Origin: Leuctra nigra
Lineage: Eukaryota; Arthropoda; Insecta; Plecoptera; Leuctridae
Assembly (NCBI GenBank): GCA_934045905.1
Contig: OW203765.1
Span: 18,043,409-18,107,408, forward strand
Length of the DNA: 64,000 nucleotides
Direction of reading: 5' to 3'
Shown here piece after piece: positions 9,771 through 21,600 of this stretch. A program made the translations under genes and the position numbers. Position 1 is the first letter of the stretch. Every line of letters starts with the position of its first letter. The notes beneath the pieces are model-generated. The model was not told where the DNA came from, made no database searches, and was given only the letters and a program-made list of their open reading frames with translations.

Positions 9771-10070
9771 TCAATGACTCATTATCTTCAATCACGCATA
9801 TGACCTTGGCAAAAGGTCATCCAAGGTCACGAGGTCTAAGGTCACTGAATCGTCAGAGGAAGGATATTACTACCGTCATAATAATGGTACATCATGCGGC
9901 ACAGCGCTGCCACTACACTAGATTAATGTCGACGGTCACGCTATTTTGCGTTGCGATGTTGGCACGATCAATGCCACACACGCGGGTGTGACCTTTCGAC
10001 CAATCAGAAGGCAGAGATTCACACCCCCTCCCCCTCCTCTACTCTCTTGGTCTGCTCTTTGGGTAAATAA
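9771..10070. promoter_or_regulatory. Candidate enhancer: nuclear-receptor half-site and AP-1 cluster
   Basis: Within 80 bases there is an AP-1 site TGACTCA (9775-9781), TGACCTTGG (9801-9809, the inverted form of CCAAGGTCA), AAAGGTCA (9812-9819), CCAAGGTCA (9821-9829) and TAAGGTCA (9837-9844). CCAAGGTCA is the extended half-site bound by FTZ-F1/ERR-type receptors. Further on come TGACCTTT with ACCAATCAG (about 9986-10010) and a GTAAATAA forkhead-like word (about 10062). The sequence before it, 9476-9770, shows nothing else. Motif density is observed; function is inference. Confidence 0.4.
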
Positions 10071-11100
10071 CTTTGACACACTTCTTTCGTGATGAATGTC
10101 TTTGGAAAGCGTTTGATTTATCTTTGATATAATGTGTTTGCCATGCTTGTGGAAATGGAACATGTACGTGTGATCTGCAGTTACGTCATCCCTTGCCAGA
10201 GTTTGAGGATTGCACGTTTTGACTTTACGTTCATATAGGACACTTTTTTCAGTTTGTTTGTTTAAGTCAATAAATATGCATAATAATTATTACTAGGAAA
10301 ACGCTCGGTGTAACGCGTTGATGAGCGAGCACCGACACGCACGACATCGCCAATCATAGCACGATCCATTCAATCAAAGATAACTTACTATACATTATTT
10401 ATTACCAATTTTCCTTGCAACTTTTCATAAACACTCTGGATCAATTAAATAACAGATTATTGTACTGATATTTTTCCATCAATCTCTTTGGACAGATATT
10501 CAAACACTTAAAACAGCAATAAGTCTGTAAATTCTTGACCGATTGTGCTGGAAATGTGTAAAATATGATGTTATCTAGTCAAAACGTCGTTTTCATAACT
10601 GTGAAACACAATCCATATCGTAAAATAAATTATTTTAGATAAGGTATACCTATACCTATGTATATGAAATACCTACATTACATTTTAACTACATTATGTA
10701 TTGCAATATGATCAACTAAGAAAAGAATCTGTCTTACTTGATATTGAGAATAGCCATCTATAAACTTTGCTTTGCTACATAGAGCAACCCAGAATGCAGT
10801 GGAATTTCTGTTTTGAAATGTCATTTCTGACAGTTATTAAAATTGTCAATAAGTGCATCTATGTTCTTGACTGGTAGGGCTGAAAATTTGTAAAATAAGA
10901 GACAATGTTGGTCTGAACGACCATGCAAAATATGAGTTTGATTGATCAGATTAATCGAAGACCATTTGATAGGTCAAATGGTGGTGTGGCTATAGGCCGT
11001 TTTAAATTAAGTATACAAATGAAAAATATTGGTGCCAATCCTTGCTAAGTTTTAAGTTGCCAATCCTTGCTAAGTTTTAAGTTGATCGATTAAACCTTTA

Positions 11101-11480
11101 TGATTATTATTATTATTATTATTATTAAGTCTATATTCTCAACAGAGCCAGGCTCCACTAGTGAGAATGTAATATAGAGAAGGGAGGAGAGGAAACCCGG
11201 TACCGGCATGTAGCCTACTCCTGACGAAAGATACCAAGGGGACCAACGGCTTAACGTCCCTTCCGAAGGACGGTGTAACATTCACAGCACGAGCCTCCAC
11301 AACCCGCGCCGTCGAGAGACTGATAACAGGTGGAGGAAGGTCGTCACACTGACCCCCAAACACCCCAGTCTCTCTGACCCAACGGCAGCAACCTGGCAAG
11401 GCAGAGTTGAATGGTCACCCATCCAATCGCTGACCGCGCTCAATGTTGCTTAACCTCGGTGATCTACCGAGGTAGTGTGT
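11101..11480 (-). mobile_element. 5S rRNA-derived SINE (SINE3-like)
   Basis: Read on the minus strand, a 5S-like head (11475-11413) is followed by about 280 bp of unrelated body and ends in a (TAA)n tail, seen on plus as (ATT)n at 11101-11128. That is the plan of SINE3 elements, which use the internal 5S promoter. The body has no recognised LINE tail. No target duplication was resolved because the element sits in low-complexity Helitron sequence. Confidence 0.65.
11413..11475 (-). pseudogene. 5S rRNA-like promoter region (SINE head)
   Basis: The minus strand reads CACCGAGGTTAAGCAACATT, then GAGCGCGGTCAGC, then GATTGGATGGGTGACC. The spacing from AAGCA (box A position) to GATGGGTGACC (box C position) is 39 bases, the same as AAGCAGGGTCG...GATGGGAGACC in animal 5S rRNA. 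The rest of 5S is missing, so it is not a functional rRNA gene. Confidence 0.7.
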
Positions 11481-12091
11481 GTACACAATATCAGATCAAT
11501 CTGTTGAACGGTCATTATTAGTTTCATATCGTTTAAAACTTTCTGCTCTAACTACCTTGCCTTGTAGATTCGAAGTCGCCGTGAATTTGACAGCCAACAC
11601 GCAAAATGTCCCTAAAATGACAAAACTTTTGAAAATAACGACAGATTAGACTGAAAATTGGCAAAAATACCTAAAATGTTGGTACCAATGACCACGCGAA
11701 GTTTTAAGTTGATCGGTCAATCTGTTCTAGTTTAAATGTCAAAAATCACATGAAAAATGGTTTTAAATTTGAACCAATAGGAGGATTTGGCTGAAACTTT
11801 TTATGATTGGGTACAATGTTGGTTGCAATGTTTTTGCTAAATTTCAAATTGATCAAAGCAACCAATCGAAAGATAATTTTTTTAAAAATTGAACCAATCA
11901 CGGGAGCCCGTTCAAAAACGATCCCAGGGACCGCATAGATTACGTTAGTATGTGTACAAAATTTCAGATTGATTGCTAGAGCGGTTTGACCTGGGCTGTG
12001 ACCAAAAAAAACAAAAAAAACAAAAAAAAAAACAAACACACAGAGAAAGTGCCATAAGAGTACCGTGGTGACGCTCGCTACGCTCGCTCAA

Positions 12092-12991
12092 TTACCTACA
12101 TTTCAATTCTGACAATGAGGCAGAAAAGTGACCGGAGCTCTACACTTTTTTGGATTATTAGAGACGGAACTGTGTGACGTATTGCATTAAATTTTAGTAT
12201 TTATTAGATAAAATACAAACTTAGTATAATAGCTTGAAACAAATAATCTTTTCCGTCGTCAATAAGTATTGATTTATAGTTTTTTCTCACCCTAGAAGGT
12301 GAGCTCTCATTCAACGATAATGACCAGCAGCCATTCAAATTTATTCGACAATAATTTTTTTTTCTTTTGCCAAGTGTACATTACATACCTTTTTTAGTAA
12401 GACTCTTGTTATTTTATAAACTATAGGTTTGGTTCATCGCCCGACGGCGCAAAATGACTCTCGTTCTTTTTTTTTAACAACGCACGAAAATAAATAAAGT
12501 TATGAGCCTATATTCTAATACAATAATAGTTACTTTCTTCTATTAGAATTTACTATTACAATTGCAAAGTATTTCATGCGCTTTATTTATAATATAATTT
12601 GACTGTTGTGCCTTCATGTCTGACAGTTAGTTATAAATGTGAAATTATGATGAATATTAACGACGCACTTAACTGCAAGGACAAAATAAAATTACAAATA
12701 AACTACAATAAAACCAGACTATAAACTACTCTTTATATTCCAGTTGCCAAGGCAACAGTGTAATGGGTGATGAAAAAAATTACGTCAAAACATTGCTACC
12801 TTTAATCATCGCTAATGGTGATGATGGATTTAATGAGAGATTTTATCTGCGCGTCAAATGTGAACAGGGAGATGGATGACTTGCAAGCGCGAACAATCAC
12901 TGTTCATTTCAAACAACGATTCATGATTCATGATTCTAATACTAAGTGAACGTTTCACACCACAATAATCTTGTTTAGACTTGCTAATTAG
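12092..12991. other. Unassigned AT-rich sequence
   Basis: No gene recognised. T-rich runs at about 12354-12368 and 12470, otherwise unstructured. Confidence 0.4.
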
Positions 12992-13170
12992 GTGCGGTAC
13001 TCTTATGTCTGTTTCTCTGTTTATTGTCGCTCTGTTTGTTTGTGTTTTGCGTCACACAGCTCAACCGATCGACCTGAAATTTTGCACACTCTAATGCCAT
13101 TACAAATATGATTAGATAAAGGTAGAACGACTGTTTGTGAACTCACCTCAACAATCGAAGAGCTCCCCGG
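12992..13170 (+). mobile_element. Helitron 5' fragment
   Basis: GGTGCGGTACTCTTATGTCT and then CCGATCGACCTGAAATTTTG match the subterminal 5' part of the Helitron family (compare the complements of 15690-15780). The terminal GCGAGCG block and the 3' end are absent, so this is a truncated copy. Confidence 0.5.
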
Positions 13171-13417
13171 AACAAGAGTGAATGTGACATTTCTTAAATT
13201 GTTCAGGAACAACTAAAAACCAACCAACACTAGATAAGCCACCAATGTTAACCAGAGATTTCAATTCTTCTTTTAGAGGGGAAAGGTTCAATATTTCGAA
13301 CTTAGATTGCGCCAGCTTACGGTCTAGATATATGGATATTCATCCTTTTAAAGAAAAAAAAAGCGTTTTGAAAAATGTGTCACATTCAGCCTTGTTCCGG
13401 GAGCTCTTCAATCATTG
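13150..13417. repeat. Inverted repeat, arms about 45 bp
   Basis: ATCGAAGAGCTCCCCGGAAC and GAATGTGACA on the left pair with TGTCACATTC and GTTCCGGGAGCTCTTCAAT on the right, about 180 bp apart. The right flank (GGACTTCGGGCCCTCTACAT) has a diverged relative at about 16055-16075, so this may be part of a dispersed family. Confidence 0.6.
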
Positions 13418-15141
13418 AAGTGGACTTCGGGCCCTCTACATGTGAGATTCAGAAAAATGCCACAAACTTCCTCATATCAACGAATTCTGATGATTTATTA
13501 TGTGGTTAGAGACCCAGAACCAATTTCTTCGTCATTGAGAGAAATTGACTACAATTCCAATCCTTTACTATTAATGTACAGTTTTGACCTTGAGCTCGGA
13601 AGTTGCGTTACGATAGACCTCTATAGAAATCGTCATTTTAGCCCATTTTCAATCAAACCCGGACTCTTCCTGTAGATAATTTCGAGCCAAATAAAGTGCA
13701 CACAATTTCAATCGAATCCGTTGAGTATTTCGAGAGATATTGCACGGAATGCACAATATCATGGAAAAACACACTTTTTTCGAAACTTTGAAACTTCAGG
13801 GAGCCGTGAATCCATTGGCAGTGAAGAAAATACAATTTAACTCTGTGGACCTTGACTCAATATAACTACATGAAAAGCAACATTTAAATGTAATTAGATG
13901 TTATTTTGGGGGTTGAGAATGTTGTGTAGGGTGGGTGGAGGGGGCGCAAGAGAATTTTCTGATATTGGAAATTTTTCTCGAGTGTACCTCCTTACGTCAC
14001 ATCGCATTTTGAAAATGATTTGAGTATATTGAAAACTGACAGTACCATTTAGGAATCAAAATTGTATTGTTGTGATTTCTGCAGAGATGCATACATTTAT
14101 ATAATCAGGTTGAATCTTATTATGTGGAGACCTGAATAAAATCGCATTAAATTCTACTACTCAGTCTTGACCATGGGCTTCAAGTATACTTTGTGCTTTA
14201 TCAATCATGACCAAATAGCAGTGAGGAAAGTAAAGTCACGTGAGAGTAGTCAGACAACGACAGAAATGCTCTTCCGTGTTTTCTTAGCATATATTTTTTA
14301 ATGTTGGAAATCTTTGATTGCGCTGTAATTTTTTATATTGCGTATTTGTTTCGTATAATTAACTCATTTGGGTATGATTTCGGATTCAGAATTTGGATTC
14401 GTTTAGATTCGTTCATAAATTTTTTCAGTTGCTGTTTTCAATATTCTAAGTATATTAATTTAGAAATTGCCACTTTGGGTTAATTCTTCACTAAACAGAT
14501 TCCATTCATATTTAATTATTTTTTCGGTTTGTTTTGAAAAAAAAAATAAGATTTAGAATTGAGCTGCCATAGAGATCGGTAGTTCTGCGAGGGTATAGTC
14601 AATTGTCACGACCAGTCAATCCGTCAGCAAGAGTGGTTCGAGGATTGCGCCATCTATTATACCTTGATCAGAAAAGATTGTGATTAGGTCATGTGTTACA
14701 TGGCAGGGCTCTCTAGTATTTTGAAAAGTTCATTTGTTTCGATGAATATTTTGTATGATTTTATAGATCTAGTTCTATGGTTATTCTCCCATGTACAGTA
14801 TAATTTGCTAGGTTTTCACACAGACTAAACTTCATTAGCTGCAGTCTACTCGTAGAACATCAAAGACAAAAACAGAAAAGTAGATTTGGTTGTCAGGACA
14901 GAGACTTAATCGTGCGCCGTAGAATTGCATTATCTTTTTATCTCATCTGGCAGAAAAAGAGCCATTCTGGCTACAGTTTTACCCTGATTAAAGCCAGACC
15001 AGAGATTCAATCCATATTTTACACTGAAATCCTATTCGGTTATTTCAAAGCTCGGTAGGATTTTAAGTAATAATCTCATTTTATAATATCTCTTTTACAA
15101 AGGTACTTATTGGCAGTGAAATGAAACAATATGTGAATAAA
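13418..15141. other. Unassigned AT-rich sequence
   Basis: No supported gene; the frames of 60-86 codons have no recognisable domain or coding bias. An A/G-rich stretch lies near 13925-13950. Confidence 0.35.
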
Positions 15142-15800
15142 CTAGGAAAACGCTCTGTGTAACGCGTTGATAAGCGAGCCTTCGTATTGTATGCTATTTG
15201 ATATGCGTTTGCAAGTCTCTGCTCTACAGGCTTTGGACCTGAAGCATCAAGATAGCACTGATATAATAATTGAAATTATTGACATACATTTGCAAATATT
15301 TTAACTTTCAAGATTATAGAACAAAATGTCCTTAAAATTACAATAACTTTTAAAGATAACGACAGATTAGTCTAAAAATTTGCAAAAATACCTAAAATGT
15401 TGGTCCCATTTACCATTCAAAGTTAAAAGTTGATCGGTCGAACAGATCTAGTTGAAATTTTAAAAACCACAAGATAGGTGGTTTTAAATTTTAACCAATT
15501 GGTGGATTTGGCTGAAATCCACCATCATTGGTGGATTTGGCTTTGTACGATTGGGGACAATTCTGGTTGCAATGACTTTGCAAAATTTCAAATTGATCGG
15601 ACCCCAACCAATCGATTTTTTTTAAATTGATCCAATCACAGGCTTCCGTTCAAAATCAATCCCAAAGACCGCTAAGATTACGTTAGTATTGAATGCAAAA
15701 TTCAGATCGATTGGTTGTGCGGTTTGACCTGGCAGTGCAGGCACACACAGAGAAAGTGCCATAAGAGTACCATGGTGACGCTATCGCTACGCTCGCTTAA
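15142..15800 (-). mobile_element. Non-autonomous Helitron, copy D
   Basis: A complete copy of 659 bp. On the minus strand the 5' end is TTAAGCGAGCGTAGCG after A, followed by a small duplication GATAGCGTC. The 3' end is CTCGCTTATCA, AACGCGTTACACAGAGCGTT, TTCCTAG before T. It is close to copy E over most of its length and represents a subfamily with CGAAGGCTCGC before the 3' hairpin instead of CGGTGCTCGC. Confidence 0.85.
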
Positions 15801-16734
15801 TAATGACAAGTAGGACAGACAAGGCAAAAAGATTTTGAAGTAATTAAATAACTGTACCTCAGAGGTAGAAGGGCGGATGTCTATTTTCTCGATCTGTTGT
15901 CGCACATTTCTGGAATCATGAAATCAAGCTATATTAATTATAATTTGTACATATTGAAGTATTCTCTTACAAAATAACTAGTGTCACTGTTAGAAATACG
16001 ATTCGATGAAAGCAGAGTTATTGGTTTTTATACTCAACTCAAGAATTATTAAAATTGACATCGGGCCTTCTACATCTGATATACAGAATGTTAAAAAAAG
16101 TAATTTTCTAAAAGAGCTTTTTTCATCCCAGCAAACAATTAAAAATTGACGAAGTAAAAATGCACTAATTTTTTTTAAAGAAATCAGGATTTACAGCGTT
16201 GCCGCTTCCTTTTGTACAGCGAGTTATGAGCAAACTCTTTAGAAAGTCGGATATTTAATAGTCGCTTCGAAAATAGTTTATAAAATACAAAACTTAATGA
16301 GAAAAGTTAAGAGCATGCATCAGATTGTTGTTAAATTTAACTTGCTTCTTTAATCTTTCCGATATTTTTCTCAAACGCAATATAATCTTATTGATGAAGA
16401 ATACAATTAAAACTCAAATGCTACCAAATATGTATACCAAGAGAGAAAGGACAATTTATTACTCCATTTAGAAGAAAACGAATACTAATTTCCACGTTTA
16501 TCTGGTTACAAAATTATACTAACAGGAAAACAAAGTACGTACTTAATTTCCCTTCTCTTGGGGTCATATGATTAAATATGTTTAATAATTATGTAAAGCA
16601 TGAAATCGATTGATTACACATCAGTTTAAATTCACGTAATACAAATTGAAAATTGAACTTTGTCAGTGGCTCAACCTGTAGAGCTTTAAGAAAAACTGAC
16701 GCGTCTGCCATAAAAGTAACATTGACGATCTCGA
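15801..16734. other. Unassigned AT-rich sequence
   Basis: No gene seen. The part near 16040-16080 is weakly related to the inverted repeat at 13410-13440. Confidence 0.4.
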
Positions 16735-18030
16735 ATGACAGGATTCAACTGTCATGGAATCACGCAACTGGTAACACAAACTCATGTCAGTTAGATGGAG
16801 GAGCCGGGTTAAAACGCCGCAGAACATGAAAGTGTTGCGGGATGCTTCTAGGAGCACACGCTTTGGTATGACAAGAATCCAACTGTCATCGAGACACGCA
16901 ACTGGTAACACAAACTCATGTCAGTTAGATGGAGGAGCCGGGTTGAAACGCAGCCCGCAGAACATGAAAGTGTTGCGGGATGCTTCTAGGAGCACACGCT
17001 TTGATATGACAAGAATCCAACTGTCATCGAGACACGCAACTGGGAACACAAACATACTCATGTCAGTTAGATGGAGGAGCCGGGTTGAAACGCAGCCCGC
17101 AGAACATGAAAGTGTTGCGGGATGCTTCTAGGAGCACACGCTTTGATATGACAAGAATCCAACTGTCATCGAGACACGCAACTGGGAACACAAACATACT
17201 CATGTCAGTTAGATGGAGGAGCCGGGTTGAAACGCAGCCCGCAGAACATGAAAGTGTTGCGGGATGCTTCTAGGAGCACACGCTTTGATATGACAAGAAT
17301 CCAACTGTCATCGAGACACGCAACTGGTAACACAAACTCATGTCAGTTAGATGGAGGAGCCGGGTTGAAACGCAGCCCGCAGAACATGAAAGTGTTGCGG
17401 GATGCTTCTAGGAGCACACGCTTTGATATGACAAGAATCCAACTGTCATCGAGACACGCAACTGGTAACACAAACTCATGTCAGTTAGATGGAGGAGCCG
17501 GGTTGAAACGCAGCCCGCAGAACATGAAAGTGTTGCGGGATGCTTCTAGGAGCACACGCTTTGATATGACAAGAATCCAACTGTCATCGAGACACGCAAC
17601 TGGTAACACAAACTCATGTCAGTTAGATGGAGGAGCCGGGTTGAAACGCAGCCCGCAGAACATGAAAGTGTTGCGGGATGCTTCTAGGAGCACACGCTTT
17701 GATATGACAAGAATCCAACTGTCATCGAGACACGCAACTGGTAACACAAACATCCTCATGTCAGTTAGATGGAGGAGCCGGGTTGAAACGCAGCCCGCAG
17801 AATATGAAAGTGTTGCGGGATGCTTCTAGGAGCACACGCTTTGATATGACAAGAATCCAACTGTCATCGAGACACGCAACTGGTAACACAAACTCATGTC
17901 AGTTAGATGGAGGAGCCGGGTTGAAACGCAGCCAGCAGAACATGAAAGTGTTGCGGGATGCTTCTAGGAGCACACGCTTTGATATGACAAGAATCCAACT
18001 GTCATCGAATCACGCAACTGGGAACACACA
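16735..18030 (+). repeat. 138-bp satellite array with a hairpin in every unit
   Basis: Nine units start at 16784, 16918, 17060, 17202, 17340, 17478, 17616, 17758 and 17896, with a partial unit before the first. Most are 138 bp; some have a 4-base insertion (ATAC or ATCC) making 142 bp, and the first is 5 bp short. Each unit contains a near-perfect inverted pair CCCGCAGAACA and TGTTGCGGG around a 6-base loop. Because 138 is divisible by 3, long frames of 46-codon repeats arise; the 4-base insertions break them. Confidence 0.95.
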
Positions 18031-18132
18031 TTTATACGAGAAAAGATAGTTCAAGGAAATGGTGTGTTTTAGTTCAGCTCGTAGTACATTAATTGTAGTC
18101 TCATGGTACTCTTTTAAACGTGTTTCTTGGAT

Positions 18133-18487
18133 CATTGACTACCGCTTAGTATGGGACTCGTGACTGCTATAGTTGCAGCACTGAATGCTTCCGCCGATGT
18201 CTGAGGCCGCACTACAAACGACGATTCTGGCAATATAAAGACATTATTATTAATTTTGTTCAATGCTACAACATGCCTTCATATTTATAACATAGGCCTA
18301 AATTAAGCTTATTGTTGTGCTGCGTCAGCTTTCCGTGAAATCTTTCCAAATGTAAGACGATCTCAGCCGGACGAGTGAAGAATTTGACCTTGGTCTGTAC
18401 GTAAGAACGGGGCGGTTCCGTTTGTCACTAGACATCGACGACAGATGACTGGCCAGTCGCATGTCCCCACCCCAGTGTACGTCAATG
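18133..18487 (+). mobile_element. 355-bp TIR element with 7-bp target duplication, copy 1
   Basis: The element starts CATTGACTACC and ends GTACGTCAATG, giving a TIR of CATTGAC plus two more matching bases. It is flanked by CTTGGAT on both sides (18126-18132 and 18488-18494). The copy at 54561-54915 has the same length and almost the same sequence with a different perfect 7-bp duplication, which fixes both ends. CA-starting TIRs with 7-8-bp duplications occur in the P superfamily; that placement is tentative. No coding frame. Confidence 0.9.
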
Positions 18488-18494
18488 CTTGGAT

Positions 18495-18571
18495 ATAACA
18501 ATGAAGTTCCGGGTATACTCCTAAACGCAGCCCACAACACATTCATGTACTGCGGGGCGCATCTAGGAGTG
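18495..18571 (+). repeat. Diverged relative of the 138-bp satellite unit
   Basis: TAAACGCAGCCCACAACACA, TTCATGTACTGCGGGGCGCA and TCTAGGAG match the central part of the satellite monomer with several changes. The outer words CTCCTA and TAGGAG make it palindromic. It may mark an old array edge or the dispersed element that seeded the satellite. Confidence 0.5.
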
Positions 18572-18639
18572 GACCTTGCATTTCCGCGTTTCAAGTCTTT
18601 GTGGACAAGATGTTGTGAAATATCAGCAATGTTATACAT

Positions 18640-21600
18640 AAAATGCGGATAGAATTTAACTAATCAAATAAAGTTATAATTTTGTATTCCTCTCTGTTTG
18701 ATGATTGGACATGAAACAATATAAATATACATTGCAATTAAAAAATATACATCAAAGCCAAACTTATAACAAGAATTCATAATAATAACATACATTTTTC
18801 TTTTAAAAACAAGTCAATGGAATTAAACAATTCCTAATTAATAATTTTTTCAGACAAATGAATAAGAATTGTTTTTACCAATTGTTTATTTTTTATTTTT
18901 AAATGAAAACTATGCTTGTTTTATTATCTTTATCTAACCGATTATGAGCTTTAAGAGATCAAAATGACATTATCTCTAAACCGTAAGTTCATCACCTTCA
19001 ACTCTTTTATTTAAAATTATATAAGAAATTTGAGTGTCTTTAGACATTTCCGTTTGCGTTTTAGCACTTTCAGAAACGGTTGAAAAACTTATCTTAATTC
19101 TCCCCGGTAACAATAATTTAAACCAATAACCATTTATAGAAAGGACTATGAGAGCCTTCCGAGCCACTTGTAAAGAAAGTTGAAATGTATCTAAAGCCAC
19201 GAAAGCTCCGCAGCTATTAATCTCCTGAGCAACACGTCAAATGAAAAACCCCACCCAAAGTTGCATCTAAAACTCTCGACACGCGAGACCGTTCTCGACG
19301 AGTGAATCGTCGATTTAACTCGAAACTCGATCGATCTCAGATCGATACGTTGTCTGATCTTCGAGTCATCTTTGACCCAGTTCGTCTTAGATTCATTGGG
19401 CTGGAGGGGGTTCGAGAGGGCTGTGGCATGAATCAATACATCAAGGTGGCCGTGAGTGAAGAGTAGAAACTTGACACCCAAGAGACTCTGGGAATTAAGA
19501 ATAGGTAATCGCACTTGGCAGTATTCGTGAATCCAAGGGGCTTTGGGTTCGTTTGTAATCTAGTCACGATGTTGAGCGAAAATAATGGTGATGACAAAAA
19601 GAATTCCATGAATGAAGCAATCAATCACGGTATTCGTATCTGTATACCTAAGTGGAGGTGGAATAAAATCCACACAAAAAGTCTCTTCTTTTTGGAAATG
19701 TATGCGTTTTACCACGATTAATTCTAAACAGTTCACTTATCAGTTTTTAATACTCTGTTCAATTTTAAACAATTCATTGGGACTATATCTATATTGTTAT
19801 GTCAACAATCACAGACATCCCTTGATTGACCGTTTGAACTTAGCTACTGGTCTTAGCAGAGTATTGAAAAACTAGCCCTGAGGGTCCATATTTCAATGCT
19901 CTGTTAAATAATTCAGTTTAAAGTTAACTCATTTTTCGTTCTGAGAATGCCATTTATTGTTGCCATGGAAATATACCCAATCAAATCTTAATTAAAAAGC
20001 TCATTAAAAAGACATGCCCTTGAAGACAAGAAGAAAATAGTCCAACAAAAAACACACATTTAAAACTAACTGACATTGTGCAACATCAGGGTGCATCTAA
20101 ATTTGAACAAGCTCTACATCCTCTTGGCTTCGTAATTCTTATAATTGTTTCTAAGTGCTGCATCGAGCAATAAAATGTAATTGTGATGAAGATCCGTCGA
20201 AGATGAACGTCGACTTGGCTCCAGAAATGGAAAGACTAATTGTTACTGGCTCACAACAACATAAAACCTCTTGTAGTGGCTTTTACAGCAGAAAACACGA
20301 CAACAATATAACAAAGCGTTTATGATCAACGGAATTACAAAATAAGGAAAGAGTACCAAGACATACGAGTATACAAATAAATTATCCACACCATTTCAAG
20401 CATAGGTACGTAATTAACTGATTTATGACACATGTACAAACAGTGGAGAGGGAGAGGGAGAGGGAAAGGGAGAGAGAGGGAGTAGAATATACATAAATGT
20501 GCTCCATTTATTAGGGTATGGTTTCTGGCTTTCTTGCTTCTTTTCCATGTTAGCAAATGGTATCATCCAATGAAATTTCTGGAATAACCACTAAGCTAGC
20601 TACTGTAAACTTAACTACTGATTTAACGAAGTAGAGACGCTCCAAATTACATTTCAATAGCTTTTAAGTTGTCAAAAATGCACGTAGAATGAAATTCACA
20701 TTCAGGTTTACCAAACTGCAAAGTAACCTTTCAAGAACTTTAAGTACAGTAGTTAAGTTTAAACAGTAATTCAAGGATTTTCAATGGCATGGCAATATAA
20801 TCTTAATTACCCTGTTTAAAATTTATCAGAACATTGAAAAACTTATCCTTAATGTGTAATACCTCATGAAATTGCGACTTTTTGTTTTGATTATTTTTTC
20901 CATATTATCATCGTCAAGACGCGTTTTCATATTGGCCGAATGAAGGCCTACGACTGCTCGCTCATGTCTCGTATTCTTGATCGATAACGACTAAATGTAA
21001 CTTATCAGATGAAACAGCGGAAACTTCAGACTAAGAGTGAGCCAAGATATTGATTAAATAATGAACAGTTGGATGAGATTTAATGTTGCAGAGCTCTGAA
21101 ATGCGGTTTCCAACTTGTGTGTTATTAGCGAATCCAAGTCTGAATTTATAATATAATTGGATTTCATTAGAATTAATGGCTTTCAGTCAAGTTGAAAAAC
21201 TGTTGATACAAAAACAAAATGGAACAATGAGAATGTTAGAACAGATTTCAACAATTCAAAGGCAACAGATTGCATTTGCATTTCAATGTTCCAAGGAATA
21301 TTCTCAGAGTTATGAGTTAATGTGCGAGCATTAGAGAACTTGGAAACAATGGGAATTGATTTTAAAGTTTGCATGTTTATCCAAGTTGCATACTTGACAT
21401 CATTTGTCACTTCCAATATTATGAATTACGGTATTCATTTTGTTTGTCACTATAGCAATACGCTTTGATGACTGTTTATTCAGTGAGCTATGTTGATTTT
21501 GAGGTGATACAAAATATTGTTGCTAATTTTAAACCATGGGTAGCAAGTATACAAAATCCATTACTTTTAAGAGGTATGTACGAAATGGGATAATGTTTGT

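Larger units (their letters stand above)
10293..12091 (-). mobile_element. Non-autonomous Helitron, copy C, with a nested SINE
   Basis: Minus-strand 3' end CTAG (plus 10293-10296) followed by T, with the AACGCGTTACACCGAGCGTT hairpin. The 5' end at 12091 reads TTGAGCGAGCGTAGCGAGCG after an A. The part at 11560-12060 aligns throughout with copy D (15310-15790), including AAATTTCAGATTGATTG and CCTAAAATGTTGG words. A 5S-derived SINE at 11101-11480 interrupts it. The 10.9-11.1 kb part holds a second, diverged run of the same internal words, so two copies may be merged. Confidence 0.7.

Noticed and set aside
11413..11475. Functional 5S rRNA gene
   Set aside because: Only the internal promoter region is present; the flanking 5S sequence is missing.
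16735..18030. CRISPR-like array
   Set aside because: Units are adjacent with no unique spacers, and the context is eukaryotic; it is a satellite.
16784..18030. Hammerhead ribozyme in the satellite
   Set aside because: A GAAAC word is present but the CTGANGA core is not found in the unit.
19191..19514. 107-codon minus-strand gene
   Set aside because: Open because of a CpG/TCGA-rich patch; no splice, promoter or domain support.
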